Shown: one piece after another, positions 36,644 through 46,127 of the stretch
Layout of the letters: each line of letters opens with the position of its first letter
Numbering within the stretch: position 1 is the first letter of the stretch
Notes under the pieces: generated by a model
Told to the model about the DNA's origin: nothing
Database searches by the model: none
Seen by the model: only the letters and a program-made list of their open reading frames with translations
Translations under genes and position numbers: made by a program
Assembly: GCA_902597175.1 (NCBI GenBank)
Contig: CACJWN010000007.1
Coordinates: forward strand, 1-61,145
Length of the DNA stretch: 61,145 nucleotides
Direction of reading: 5' to 3'
Origin: an uncultured Pelagibacteraceae bacterium
GTDB taxonomy: Bacteria; Pseudomonadota; Alphaproteobacteria; Pelagibacterales; Pelagibacteraceae

Positions 36644-37588
36644 ATGGCAGTTAAGAAAAACAATACAGCTATTAAAAACTCTCCCAAACATCTTCTTGGT
36701 ATCCAAAACCTTTCAATATTAGAAGCTAAAGCAATATTAGATGAAGCAAAAAAATTTATTAAATTAAACAGAAGTAATTCAAAAAAATTAGATGTACTAA
36801 GAGGAAAAACTCAAATTAATTTATTTTTTGAACCATCCACAAGAACTCAAAGTTCGTTTGATCTAGCAGGTAAAAGATTAGGTGCAGATGTAATGTCTAT
36901 GAACATGGACAACTCAGCGCTTAAAAAAGGTGAAACTTTAATTGATACAGCAATGACTTTAAACGCGATGCACCCTGACTTAATTGTAATTAGACATCAA
37001 GATTCTGGTGCACCAAATTTATTATCTCAAAAAGTTAATTGTGCAGTTATAAATGCTGGTGATGGAAGAAGAGAACACCCTACTCAAGCTTTACTTGACG
37101 CTTTAACAATAATTAACAGAAAAGGTAAGATTGAAGGACTGAAAATAGCAATTTGTGGTGACATACTTCACTCAAGAGTAGCTAGATCAAATATTTATTT
37201 AATGAACATGTTAGGTGCTGAAGTAAATGTAATAGCACCTAAAACATTAATGCCAAAATCAATAAATAGAATGGGAGTAAAGTCTTTTACAGATATGAAG
37301 AAGGGTCTTGAAGGTTGCGACATTGTAATGATGTTAAGATTGCAAAATGAAAGAATGCAGGGTTCATTCTTACCTTCAAAAAGAGAATATTATGAATTTT
37401 ACGGTTTAACTCCAGAAAAATTAAAATTTGCAAAAAAAGATGCACTGATTATGCATCCCGGTCCAATGAATAGAGGAGTAGAAATAGATACAAAACTTGC
37501 AGACGACATAAACGTTAGTTTGGTTAAAGAGCAAGTTGAATTAGGTGTAGCAATAAGAATGGCTTGTTTAAAAAAGTATTGTAAATAA
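36644..37588 (+). CDS. pyrB: aspartate carbamoyltransferase catalytic subunit
   Basis: Makes carbamoyl-aspartate, the first step of the pyrimidine ring. The carbamoyl-phosphate loop [43 protein letters not shown] and [12 protein letters not shown] are intact. Start set at the ATG at 36644; the TTG nine bases upstream is less likely. Directly followed (no spacer) by an inactive-looking dihydroorotase homologue, an arrangement known from bacteria in which PyrB and PyrC' form one complex. No pyrI regulatory gene. Confidence 0.96.
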   Translation: MAVKKNNTAIKNSPKHLLGIQNLSILEAKAILDEAKKFIKLNRSNSKKLDVLRGKTQINLFFEPSTRTQSSFDLAGKRLGADVMSMNMDNSALKKGETLIDTAMTLNAMHPDLIVIRHQDSGAPNLLSQKVNCAVINAGDGRREHPTQALLDALTIINRKGKIEGLKIAICGDILHSRVARSNIYLMNMLGAEVNVIAPKTLMPKSINRMGVKSFTDMKKGLEGCDIVMMLRLQNERMQGSFLPSKREYYEFYGLTPEKLKFAKKDALIMHPGPMNRGVEIDTKLADDINVSLVKEQVELGVAIRMACLKKYCK

Positions 37589-38878
37589 ATGAAAGAAAAA
37601 ATTTTTATTAATGCTAGAATTATAGATCCATCACAAAGCATGGATGAGAAAGGCTCTTTAATTTTAAATGATAAAGGAAAAGTAAAAGCTATAGGAAAAA
37701 ATGTAAAAAAAACTGACGCTAATAAAGATGCTGAGATAATTGATTTAAAAGACAATATTTTAATTCCAGGGTTAGTAGATATGAAGGCTTTTGTAGGCGA
37801 GCCAGGATACGAATATAAGGAAAACTTTAGAACTCTTAGCCAAGCAGCTTTAGCTGGAGGGGTAACATCTATAGTAACTATGCCTAATACGAAACCCATT
37901 ATTGATAACGTTTCGATGGTTGATTTCATTATTAGAAGAGGAAGAGACAAAGCTAATGTTAACCTTTTTCCTTGTGCTTCAATAACTAAACAATGTGAAG
38001 GTAAGCTGATGACTGAGTTTGGTTTACTCTCTGGTAGAGGAATAATTGGCTTTAGCGATGTTAATAAAACTATTCAAAATACAGAGCTAATGTCTAGGAT
38101 AATGGATTATGCTTCTGATATTGGGGTTTTGATAATGCAACATGCAGAAGACTATGAGTTATCAAAAAACGCTTGTATCAACGACGGAGAAATAGCTACA
38201 AGACTTGGGCTACAAGGTGTATCAGCTCTAGCTGAAAAAATAATAATTGAAAGAGACTTAAGTTTACTTAGTGAATATCCTTGTAGATATCACATAAATC
38301 AAATTTCATCTAAACAATCTTTAGATGTTATTAGAAAAAATAAAAATAATGGTAAAAAATTTAGCGTAGGTGTCTCAATTAATAATTTATCACTAAATGA
38401 AAATGATATTGGTGAATTTAAGACTTTTTTAAAATTGTCTCCTCCCCTTAGGCTTGAAGAAGATAGATTATCACTTGTTCAAGGTATCAAAGATGGGTTA
38501 ATAGATGTAATAGTTTCAGATCATTTACCTGAGGATGAAGAAAGCAAAAGACTACCATTCGCACAAGCAGCTACAGGCGCTATTGGTGTAGAGACCCTGC
38601 TGCCTCTTTCTTTAGAGATGTATCACAATGAGTCTCTTCCTCTTAATAAAATTATAGAAACTTTAACCGTCAACCCTGCTAAAATATTAAATATAAAAAA
38701 AGGAACTTTAGCAAAAGGGTCAGATGGTGATATTTGTATATTTGATTTAGAGGCACCATGGAGAGTGGACGCTGATAAACTGAAATCTAAATCAAAAAAT
38801 ACAGCTATTGAAAATAGAAATCTTCAAGGCAAAATTTTAATGACTTATCTTAATGGTGAACTAGTCTACTCAAACTGA
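37589..38878 (+). CDS. dihydroorotase homologue PyrC', probably catalytically inactive
   Basis: Amidohydrolase-fold protein of 429 residues. Most of the dihydroorotase frame is there: LIPGLVDMKAFVGEPGYEYK, GGVTSIVTMPNTKP, MQHAEDYEL, VSDHLPEDEESKRLPF, ATGAIGVETLLPL. The metal ligands are not: the HxH of the first strand is Lys66 and Phe68, and the later His-His pair is Asn265-Asn266. By family knowledge this is the noncatalytic PyrC' (PyrX) type that stabilises aspartate carbamoyltransferase, and it sits right after pyrB. A functional pyrC should exist elsewhere. Confidence 0.88.
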   Translation: MKEKIFINARIIDPSQSMDEKGSLILNDKGKVKAIGKNVKKTDANKDAEIIDLKDNILIPGLVDMKAFVGEPGYEYKENFRTLSQAALAGGVTSIVTMPNTKPIIDNVSMVDFIIRRGRDKANVNLFPCASITKQCEGKLMTEFGLLSGRGIIGFSDVNKTIQNTELMSRIMDYASDIGVLIMQHAEDYELSKNACINDGEIATRLGLQGVSALAEKIIIERDLSLLSEYPCRYHINQISSKQSLDVIRKNKNNGKKFSVGVSINNLSLNENDIGEFKTFLKLSPPLRLEEDRLSLVQGIKDGLIDVIVSDHLPEDEESKRLPFAQAATGAIGVETLLPLSLEMYHNESLPLNKIIETLTVNPAKILNIKKGTLAKGSDGDICIFDLEAPWRVDADKLKSKSKNTAIENRNLQGKILMTYLNGELVYSN

Positions 38879-39456
38879 TGGAAATGAATTTAATAATAGT
38901 TGCTGTGTATTCTTATTTATTAGGATCTATTCCTTTTGGATTAGTTTTAACAAAAATATTTTTAAAAAAGGATATTAGAGAAATTGGATCAGGAAATATT
39001 GGAACCACAAACGTTTTAAGAACTGGAAAAAAATCTCTAGCAATTGCTACCCTCATACTTGATTTATTAAAAGGATATTTTTCTATAGCTCTAACATTTA
39101 TTTATTTTGAAAATCTAATTTCATACTCTGCCTTGATTTGTTTTATCGGTCATATTTTTCCTGTTTGGTTGAAATTTAGAGGTGGTAAAGGAGTTGCAAC
39201 TTATCTAGGAGTCGTATTAGCACTTTCATTTAAATTTTTTCTAATTTTTGGACTTACTTGGCTTGTTTTATCTTTTTTATTTAGATACGCGTCATTATCT
39301 TCGATCATTTCATCTTTAATTGTTTTTGTTTATTCATATTTTTTTATAAATAATTTTTCTTTAATACTTTTTATTTTTTTTGTAATTATCATATACACAC
39401 ATCGGGAAAATATAGTTCGATTAAAAAATTCCGAGGAAAGTAAAATTAAGTTATAA
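38878..39456 (+). CDS. plsY: glycerol-3-phosphate acyltransferase PlsY
   Basis: Membrane enzyme that transfers the acyl group from acyl-phosphate (made by PlsX, 3.4 kb) to glycerol-3-phosphate. 192 residues, five or six helices. Motifs: YLLGSIPFGLVL, IREIGSGNIGTTNVLRTGKK, LDLLKGYFS, FPVWLKFRGGKGVATYLGV and the HRENIVRL tail. TGATG overlap with the upstream gene. dprA, which usually comes next before topA in alphaproteobacteria, is missing. Confidence 0.95.
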   Translation: MEMNLIIVAVYSYLLGSIPFGLVLTKIFLKKDIREIGSGNIGTTNVLRTGKKSLAIATLILDLLKGYFSIALTFIYFENLISYSALICFIGHIFPVWLKFRGGKGVATYLGVVLALSFKFFLIFGLTWLVLSFLFRYASLSSIISSLIVFVYSYFFINNFSLILFIFFVIIIYTHRENIVRLKNSEESKIKL

Positions 39457-39524
39457 TTGTTGTCTTTTCTAGTTTTTAAATAATAAATTTGACAAATTCG
39501 TTTAATTTTGAAAATAAACGAATA

Positions 39525-42089
39525 ATGAACTTAGTAATTGTTGAAAGTCCAGCGAAAGCAAAAACAATAAATAAATATTTAGGTAAAGATTATTTAGTTT
39601 TAGCTAGCTATGGACACATAAGAGACCTTCCTTCAAAAAATGGGTCTGTTGATCCTGAAAATAAATTTAAAATGGAATGGGAAATAGATTCTTTTTCAAA
39701 AAAATATTTAAAAGAAATTACAAATGCTGCCGAAGACTCTGATAAAATTATTTTAGCTACGGACCCTGATCGTGAAGGTGAAGCTATTGCATGGCACGTT
39801 AAAGAAGTCTTGGATAAAAAAAAATTATTAAAAGATAAACATCTTGAGCGAGTTGTTTTTAATGAGATTACGAAGAAAGCAATCCTTGATGCTATTAAAA
39901 ATCCAAGAGAAATTCATTTACCTTTAGTTGAAGCTTATCTAGCACGAAGAGCTTTGGACTATCTTGTAGGATTTAATATCTCACCAATCCTTTGGACAAA
40001 ATTACCTGGGTCAAAATCAGCGGGAAGAGTTCAATCAGTAGCCTTAAAACTTATTACTGAAAGAGAAAAGGAAATAGAATTATTTAAACCAGAAGAATAC
40101 TGGACACTTACATCGGACTTTACGAACAAAGATAATAAAAATATTTTCTCGAAATTAAGTTTATTTAATGGAGAAAAAATTGAAAAATTTTCTTTCAAAA
40201 GTAAAGTCGAAATACAAAAAGCGGTTGATATAATCAATAAAACAAAATTTAAAATTACTGATGTGAATACAAAAGTATTTAGAAGAAACCCCCTAGCTCC
40301 TTTTACAACATCAACTTTACAACAAACTGCTTCGGGGCGATTTGGTTTTGGAGCTTCCAGAACAATGCAGATTGCACAACGACTTTATCAAGGAATAGAT
40401 ATCGAGGGTGAAACCACTGGATTAATTACTTATATGAGAACTGATGGAACTAATATTTCAAAAGAAGCAATTGATGACTTTAGAAAATTCATTACTGATG
40501 GTTTCGGTGATAAATATTTACCAGAGACTCCAAATAGTTATACGGGGAAGAAAGCAAAGAACGCTCAGGAAGCTCATGAAGCAATTAGACCAACTAATAT
40601 AAGCAGGAAACCTTCTGATATCAAAAAATATGTGAATGCTGATCAATTTAAACTCTATGAATTAATTTGGAGTAGAGCTTTATCATCTCAAATGACCCCA
40701 GCAGAGTTTGATAGAAATACGATAATTATTTCTTCAAATGATAATAAAATAAACTTTAGGGCTAGTGGTTCAGTAGTAAAATTTGATGGATTTCTAAAAG
40801 TTTATCAAGTTCAAGAAACAGACGAGGATGCAAAGAATATTTTGCCTGAAGTTAAAGTTGGGGAAGAAATTAATATACTTAAATTAAATGACGAACAACA
40901 TTTTACAGATCCGCCACCTCGATATTCTGAAGCTAGTTTAGTGAAAAAGATGGAGGAATTAGGTATAGGAAGACCCTCCACTTATGCTAGCATTATATCA
41001 GTATTATCAACGAGAAATTACGTTGAATTAATGAATAAAAGGTTTCATCCAACAGATAGAGGTAAACTAATTTCAGCTTTTTTAGAAAAACTATTCTCTA
41101 AATATGTTGATTATAATTTTACAGCAGATCTTGAAAACCAGCTTGATGAAATAACAAGCGGTAAAATTGAATGGGTAAAAGTTTTAGATAATTTTTGGAA
41201 AGATTTTTACGAGAATGTAGGAAAAGTTAAAGAAAAAAGAACAAGAGAAGTGCTAGATTTATTAAATGAAAGTTTAGGTGCATTAATTTTCGAAAGGGAT
41301 GAAAAAGATGCAATAGATAGAAAATGTAAGCTTTGTACTAACGGAGAACTAAGTCTTAAAAATAGTTTTAGAGGTGGAGCTTTTATTGGTTGTTCAAATT
41401 ATCCAGAGTGTAAATTTACTAGACCCCTATCCAAAGCTAAAGCTGCTGCACAATATAATTTAGCTGAACCTAAACTATTAGGTCAAAATAATAATGGTAA
41501 AGATATATATTTGAAAAATGGAAGATTTGGACCATATCTTCAATATGAAAAAGAAAAAGATGAACTTGAATTAAAAAAGAAAAAAGGAAGGAAAAAGAAA
41601 AACGAAAACGACCATTTGAAAAATGTTTCAATTCCAAAAGGTATTGACATTGATAGTGTGGATTTAGATAAAGCAAAATATTTATGTTCATTACCAAAAG
41701 TTTTGGGTCAGCATCCGGAAAACGGTCATGATATTACATTAAATTCAGGAAGATTTGGGCCGTATTTAAAATGTGAAAATAAATCTGCGAGACTCGAAAA
41801 TGTAGAGGATCTTTTTTCTATTGGTTTAAATAGAGCTATTACAATGATTGCTGAAGCTAAACCTGGAAGGATATCCTCATCACTAATAAAAGATTTAGGA
41901 GAACATCCAGAAGATAAAAAACCAGTTAGGATAATGAAGGGACAGTATGGCCCTTATATTAAGTATAAGTCTCTTAATGCTACAATTCCTGAGGAAAAAG
42001 ATCCTAATGAATTAAATATGGAAGAAGCTTTGATTTTAATTGAAAAAAGAAAGGAATACGATAAGTCTAAGAAAAAGAAAAAAAAATGA
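39525..42089 (+). CDS. topA: DNA topoisomerase I
   Basis: Type IA topoisomerase of 854 residues. Toprim: LVIVESPAKAKTINKYLG and ATDPDREGEAIAWHV. Active-site Tyr in TGLITYMRTDGTNIS. Then one four-Cys zinc ribbon (CKLCTNGEL ... GCSNYPECKF) and three TopA C-terminal repeats with RFGPYLQY, RFGPYLKC and QYGPYIKY. I start at the ATG at 39525; a TTG at 39489 would add 12 unmatched residues. Lys-rich end. It overlaps the pdxA-like gene by four bases. Confidence 0.96.
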   Translation: MNLVIVESPAKAKTINKYLGKDYLVLASYGHIRDLPSKNGSVDPENKFKMEWEIDSFSKKYLKEITNAAEDSDKIILATDPDREGEAIAWHVKEVLDKKKLLKDKHLERVVFNEITKKAILDAIKNPREIHLPLVEAYLARRALDYLVGFNISPILWTKLPGSKSAGRVQSVALKLITEREKEIELFKPEEYWTLTSDFTNKDNKNIFSKLSLFNGEKIEKFSFKSKVEIQKAVDIINKTKFKITDVNTKVFRRNPLAPFTTSTLQQTASGRFGFGASRTMQIAQRLYQGIDIEGETTGLITYMRTDGTNISKEAIDDFRKFITDGFGDKYLPETPNSYTGKKAKNAQEAHEAIRPTNISRKPSDIKKYVNADQFKLYELIWSRALSSQMTPAEFDRNTIIISSNDNKINFRASGSVVKFDGFLKVYQVQETDEDAKNILPEVKVGEEINILKLNDEQHFTDPPPRYSEASLVKKMEELGIGRPSTYASIISVLSTRNYVELMNKRFHPTDRGKLISAFLEKLFSKYVDYNFTADLENQLDEITSGKIEWVKVLDNFWKDFYENVGKVKEKRTREVLDLLNESLGALIFERDEKDAIDRKCKLCTNGELSLKNSFRGGAFIGCSNYPECKFTRPLSKAKAAAQYNLAEPKLLGQNNNGKDIYLKNGRFGPYLQYEKEKDELELKKKKGRKKKNENDHLKNVSIPKGIDIDSVDLDKAKYLCSLPKVLGQHPENGHDITLNSGRFGPYLKCENKSARLENVEDLFSIGLNRAITMIAEAKPGRISSSLIKDLGEHPEDKKPVRIMKGQYGPYIKYKSLNATIPEEKDPNELNMEEALILIEKRKEYDKSKKKKKK

Positions 42090-43093
42090 GTCTTAACAAA
42101 ACAAATATAGGATTATTACTAGGTGATCCTTCAGGTATTGGACCAGAGTTAACAGTAAAATTACTAGATAGTGATGTGAGCGAAAAAGCTAACATCCTAA
42201 TAATTGGCGAAAAAAAAGTTTTAGAGGACGGCCAGGAAATTGTTGGAAAAAAAATAGATCTAAAATTTGTAGACAAGTTCGATGATGTTAATTTTGATGG
42301 AAAAACAAAATATTTTTTAGACATTTCTAAAGGAACAAACAGATCATACGTTAAGAAACAGGTTTGTGCTGAGTCGGGTAAAAGTGTTTTAGAAGCTACT
42401 GAAATAGCCCTTAGTTTAGCAAAAAAAAATAAAATTCATGCAATTAATTTTGCTCCTATGAATAAAGCTAGCCTGATTCAAGGAGGCTGTGAATTCAATG
42501 ATGAACATGAACTATTTCAAAATAGGCTTAATGTTAAGGATTTTTGTTGTGAATTCAATGTTGTAGATAATTTTTGGACTGCAAGAGTGACTTCACATAT
42601 ACCAATAAAAGAAGTTGCTCAAAACATCACAAAAGAAAATATTTTAAAACCAATCAAATTATTGAACAAGACACTTAAAATGAGCGGTATTGTAAATCCA
42701 AGAATTGCAGTGCAAGCTTTGAACCCTCATGCAGAATTCGGTACGGAAGAAAAGGATGAAATAATCCCAGCTATTGAAGAAGCAAAAAAGATGGGTATAA
42801 AAGCTGACGGCCCTCTACCATGCGATACTTCATTTATCACAGCTTTTAAAAATAAAAATCATGATTGTATTGTGGGGATGTATCATGATGCACTTCAGTG
42901 TGGTTTAAAAGCATTTGGTTTTGATAGAGGCGTGACCGTTTCAGGTGGTTTAGATATTCCAATTACAACACCAGCGCACGGTACTGCATTTGATATTACA
43001 GGAAAGAATATTGCTAATTTAGAACCAACTATCCAATCATTCAAATTAGCAATAAAAATGGCTGAGAGTAAATTTAATGGGAAAAGTAATTGA
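42086..43093 (+). CDS. PdxA-family dehydrogenase with altered active-site motifs
   Basis: Closest to 4-hydroxythreonate-4-phosphate dehydrogenase, an NAD-dependent step of vitamin B6 synthesis. Matching parts: LLLGDPSGIGPELTVKLL, FAPMNKASL, CDTSFITAF, GLDIPITTPAHGTAFDI. Differences: FPGHTE is FNDEHELF (His141 shifted by one), NPHAGEGG is NPHAEFGTEE (loop four residues shorter), and MYHDQ is MYHDALQCGLKAFGF. His215 and His267 remain. It may be the true PdxA in this lineage (pdxJ is at 17 kb) or a dehydrogenase for another hydroxy-acid. Overlaps a ridA gene by 17 bases. Confidence 0.78.
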   Translation: MSLNKTNIGLLLGDPSGIGPELTVKLLDSDVSEKANILIIGEKKVLEDGQEIVGKKIDLKFVDKFDDVNFDGKTKYFLDISKGTNRSYVKKQVCAESGKSVLEATEIALSLAKKNKIHAINFAPMNKASLIQGGCEFNDEHELFQNRLNVKDFCCEFNVVDNFWTARVTSHIPIKEVAQNITKENILKPIKLLNKTLKMSGIVNPRIAVQALNPHAEFGTEEKDEIIPAIEEAKKMGIKADGPLPCDTSFITAFKNKNHDCIVGMYHDALQCGLKAFGFDRGVTVSGGLDIPITTPAHGTAFDITGKNIANLEPTIQSFKLAIKMAESKFNGKSN

Positions 43094-43541
43094 CAGAATA
43101 AATACGTTAAAAATTAAATTACCAGAACCTAAACCTCCAGTAGGAGCCTATGTTGCTACAAAAATAATTGGAAATTTATTGTATGTGTCTGGTCAAGTTT
43201 CAATCGATGAAAATGCAAAACTTATTACAGGAAAAATTGGAAAAGATTTAGATTTGGAAAAAGGTTATAAAGCCGCCGAAAGGTGTGGATTGAGTATCGT
43301 TGCACATGTTAAAAACGCCTGTGAAGGAGATTTAGATAGAGTTAAATCTTGTGTCAAATTAACAGGTTATGTTAATTCAACTGATGATTTTAAAGATCAG
43401 CCTAAAATTATTAATGGTGCATCAGATATAATAGCTAAAATCTTTGAAAAAAAAGGTGAACATACACGTGCAGCTGTGAGTGTGAACAGTTTACCTTTAG
43501 GTGTTGCAGTTGAAGTCGATGCTATCTTTGAGCTCAATTAA
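43077..43541 (+). CDS. RidA/YjgF family protein
   Basis: A 154-residue member of the RidA superfamily, which removes reactive enamines or imines formed by PLP enzymes. N-terminal INTLKIKLPEPKPPVGAYVATKIIGNLLYVSGQVS, then GDLDRVKSCVKLTGYVNS and TRAAVSVNSLPLGVAVEVDAIFEL, with the conserved Arg in HTRAAV. The N-terminal extension and DFKDQPKIINGASD stretch place it with the longer Rid subfamilies rather than archetypal RidA. Translation is coupled to the pdxA-like gene. Confidence 0.88.
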   Translation: MGKVIDRINTLKIKLPEPKPPVGAYVATKIIGNLLYVSGQVSIDENAKLITGKIGKDLDLEKGYKAAERCGLSIVAHVKNACEGDLDRVKSCVKLTGYVNSTDDFKDQPKIINGASDIIAKIFEKKGEHTRAAVSVNSLPLGVAVEVDAIFELN

Positions 43542-43550
43542 TTTTCAATA

Positions 43551-44822
43551 TTAATTCATACACTTTGGCTCAAATCCAAAGTTTCTATCTACAAAATAAA
43601 CTGATTTTTTTGATTTCCACATCCTATCATTTGCAACTATAGTATGATCTCTATCTGTGTACTTTTCAATTAACCAGTCTAGAGATATAGCCATCTGGTG
43701 TGTGTGATAATTTGCGTGCGCTTGATCTTTTGTAAAGTTCTGCAACCCAGATGGATCTTTACGTTCTCTGTATTTTTTAAGATCAGTAAGTCCCAAGTTC
43801 AGCACATCGACAGTTTTATCTATTTTTTGTTTTAATTTTTTTGGAAAATTCTTGTAACCCCAGAGTTCAGCTATTGCATAAAGTCCTAATAAATTATTTA
43901 CACCCTGTGAATGATACCAGACATCTCTAACACCTCTGAAACTGTTATTATGAATATATCCATCTTGATATACGACTTTATCGGCTTTACTAATTCCCTT
44001 TTTAATCCATTCTGCTGCGGCACCTGGTTCATCTTTCCAGGCCAAATACGATAGCACAGAGATAGTTCCATCAGCCATTTGTATAAAACCTCTTGCATGT
44101 TTCTTTGTTGTTAATTCTTTTTCAGCCCACGGCTTGATATATTTTTTGTACAAAATATCAATATACTCATCAATAATTTTAAATTGTTCTTTAGTAAATT
44201 GATCTCTCATTAAGTATGCTTGTTGAATATAGGTAGCTCCATATATTTGAGCTTCGTGCGGCCTGTGAGAAATACAAGGTTTGTCACCTTTGGCTTTCGC
44301 ACCGCCATAACATAATTTATCAACTTTACCTTCGTCTTTCAGTTTACTAATTTCCTTAGAAGTTAAAGTACTTAACATCACACCTGCTTGTGCCCAAGCT
44401 ACCATAACTTCTGCAATTAGTGGTCCATGCTCGTCCATTTTGCTATCTACAATTGCCGAAATAATGGTTCCATGCAATAATGCTAACCTATTAGAGTGTT
44501 TTTCATGATTAACATATATGCTGTTTGATCTTTGTTCGTGATCTTTGTTCCAATCATACTTAGTAAGTTTCATTAAATGATCATAGTTGTTTCCTTGTAA
44601 TTCAGGATTTTTTGACTTGCTTACGTGTGTTATTGCAAGATCCAAGTCCCAGCCTGCTTTACCCCAACTGCCATAACCATGCACACCTTTAAGAGAACAT
44701 GTTTTTTTAGAAAGTTCGTTTGCAAAGAAATATTTTGGAATGACAATATCATTTTTATTTGCATAAGCATTGGTAGACAAAATTATTATAAAAAGGAAAA
44801 ATATTTTTTTCAAATTACTCAC
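43551..44822 (-). CDS. secreted protein, possibly alginate-lyase-like (alpha/alpha) fold
   Basis: I do not firmly recognise this family. 423 residues with a clear signal peptide (LFIIILSTNAYA, cut after 21). The mature part is predominantly helical, with four cysteines (42, 171, 183, 421) that could form disulfides. AWKDEPGAAAEWIKKGI, YQDGYIHNNSFRGVRDVWYH and GVNNLLGLYAIAELWGY (about 261-323) resemble the DG...R..R..YH......L....AE pattern of alginate-lyase-type toroids; HARGFIQMADG and NYHTHQMA add possible catalytic His. It follows galU and ugd on the same strand (ugd stop one base from its ATG), so a role on a uronate-containing polysaccharide is plausible. Confidence 0.5.
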   Translation of the reverse strand: MSNLKKIFFLFIIILSTNAYANKNDIVIPKYFFANELSKKTCSLKGVHGYGSWGKAGWDLDLAITHVSKSKNPELQGNNYDHLMKLTKYDWNKDHEQRSNSIYVNHEKHSNRLALLHGTIISAIVDSKMDEHGPLIAEVMVAWAQAGVMLSTLTSKEISKLKDEGKVDKLCYGGAKAKGDKPCISHRPHEAQIYGATYIQQAYLMRDQFTKEQFKIIDEYIDILYKKYIKPWAEKELTTKKHARGFIQMADGTISVLSYLAWKDEPGAAAEWIKKGISKADKVVYQDGYIHNNSFRGVRDVWYHSQGVNNLLGLYAIAELWGYKNFPKKLKQKIDKTVDVLNLGLTDLKKYRERKDPSGLQNFTKDQAHANYHTHQMAISLDWLIEKYTDRDHTIVANDRMWKSKKSVYFVDRNFGFEPKCMN

Positions 44823-46127
44823 TTAAATAGAGTTAGGCCTTCCAACAGAGAAGTAGCTAATTTTATTTTTTTTCATTTCTTCTGCAGAATAAAGATTTCT
44901 TAAATCATACACTTTAAAATTCCTTTTTTTAACGATTTTTTTAAAATCAATCGATTTGAATTCGTCCCATTCAGTTAATAAAACTATTAAATCCGCACCA
45001 TTGCAATTAGATTTGATATTATTTTTGTAATAGCAGTTTTTAATTTTCATAAATTCATTCTTTTCACCAGAAGGATCGTAGTAATTAACTTTTGCTCCTT
45101 TTTTGCATAAATAAGGTATCATGCTAAGACTAGTGGAATCTCGCATATCATCAGTATTTGGTTTAAATGTAACTCCTAAGAAAGAAATTCTTTTATTTTT
45201 TAAGTTTGAACCCAAGATTTTATGAATTCTTTGAGTGAGTAAATTAACTCTTTCTTTATTAGATTTAATAACTGATTTTACAACTGATAGATTTATCTTA
45301 TATTTTTCTGCGGCAGATACGAGACCTTTTGTATCTTTTGGAAAGCATGAGCCTCCGTATGCTGGGCCAGCACGTAAAAACCTACCGCCTATTCTACTAT
45401 CAGAGCCCATTCCTAATGAAATATCTTCTATATTGACTCCAGATTTTTCACATAAGTTTGCAAGTTCATTTATAAAAGTAATCTTAGTTGCGAGAAAAGC
45501 ATTTGATGCATATTTTATTAATTCAGCTCCTCTTCTTGAGGTAGTAAAAAATTTTGAACCTTTATTAGTTAATGGTGCATAAAGTTTTCTCATAATATTG
45601 AAGGTTCTTTTTTCGTTGGATCCTATTACAATTCTATCCGGATATCTAAAATCTCGTATTGCTTCACCCTCTCTTAAGAATTCAGGATTAGAGATTACTG
45701 TAAAAAGTTTTTTCTTTTTTTTTAAAATTTTTTCAATCTCATCTCCTGTTCCTACAGGCACAGTAGACTTGGTAATGATAATTTTTTTTCTTTTTGAATA
45801 TTTTAATATCTCTCTCGTGCATTTATAAACGAAAGATAAATCAACTTTAATTGATCCTTTTTTTGTAGGAGTCCCCACGCATATAAAAATTATATCTGAT
45901 GAGTTTATAGCTCTATCAATATTTGAAGTAAATGAAAGACGTTTAGCTGTAAAATTTTTTTGAATTAATTCATCTAATCCTGGTTCATAAATTGGAGAAA
46001 TTCCAGAGTTGAGTTTTTGTATTTTATTTTTATCTTTATCAACACAAACAACCTGGTTGCCTATGTCAGCAAAGCAGACTCCGCTAACCAATCCAACATA
46101 ACCAGTCCCAATCATACATAGTTTCAT
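44823..46127 (-). CDS. ugd: UDP-glucose 6-dehydrogenase
   Basis: Oxidises UDP-glucose to UDP-glucuronate. 434 residues. NAD loop MKLCMIGTGYVGLVSG; IIITKSTVPVGTGDEIEK; catalytic Cys261 in RAGPAYGGSCFPKDTKGL; C-terminal GVTFKPNTDDMRDSTSL. The GGSCFPKD box is shared with GDP-mannose dehydrogenase, but the adjacent galU, one base upstream, makes UDP-glucose the likely substrate. The middle gene of galU-ugd-secreted protein; no glycosyltransferase is nearby. Confidence 0.93.
   Translation of the reverse strand: MKLCMIGTGYVGLVSGVCFADIGNQVVCVDKDKNKIQKLNSGISPIYEPGLDELIQKNFTAKRLSFTSNIDRAINSSDIIFICVGTPTKKGSIKVDLSFVYKCTREILKYSKRKKIIITKSTVPVGTGDEIEKILKKKKKLFTVISNPEFLREGEAIRDFRYPDRIVIGSNEKRTFNIMRKLYAPLTNKGSKFFTTSRRGAELIKYASNAFLATKITFINELANLCEKSGVNIEDISLGMGSDSRIGGRFLRAGPAYGGSCFPKDTKGLVSAAEKYKINLSVVKSVIKSNKERVNLLTQRIHKILGSNLKNKRISFLGVTFKPNTDDMRDSTSLSMIPYLCKKGAKVNYYDPSGEKNEFMKIKNCYYKNNIKSNCNGADLIVLLTEWDEFKSIDFKKIVKKRNFKVYDLRNLYSAEEMKKNKISYFSVGRPNSI

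Noticed and set aside
37399-37950. 183-codon open frame on the minus strand across the pyrB-pyrC' junction
   Set aside because: It opposes two well-conserved coding sequences and has no recognisable motif; a frame mirror of the real genes.
39489-39524. TTGACA at 39489-39494 as a topA promoter and TTG start of an extended topA
   Set aside because: No acceptable -10 hexamer lies at 16-18 bases (AAATAA only), and the extra 12 residues are not conserved; the ATG at 39525 is the better start.
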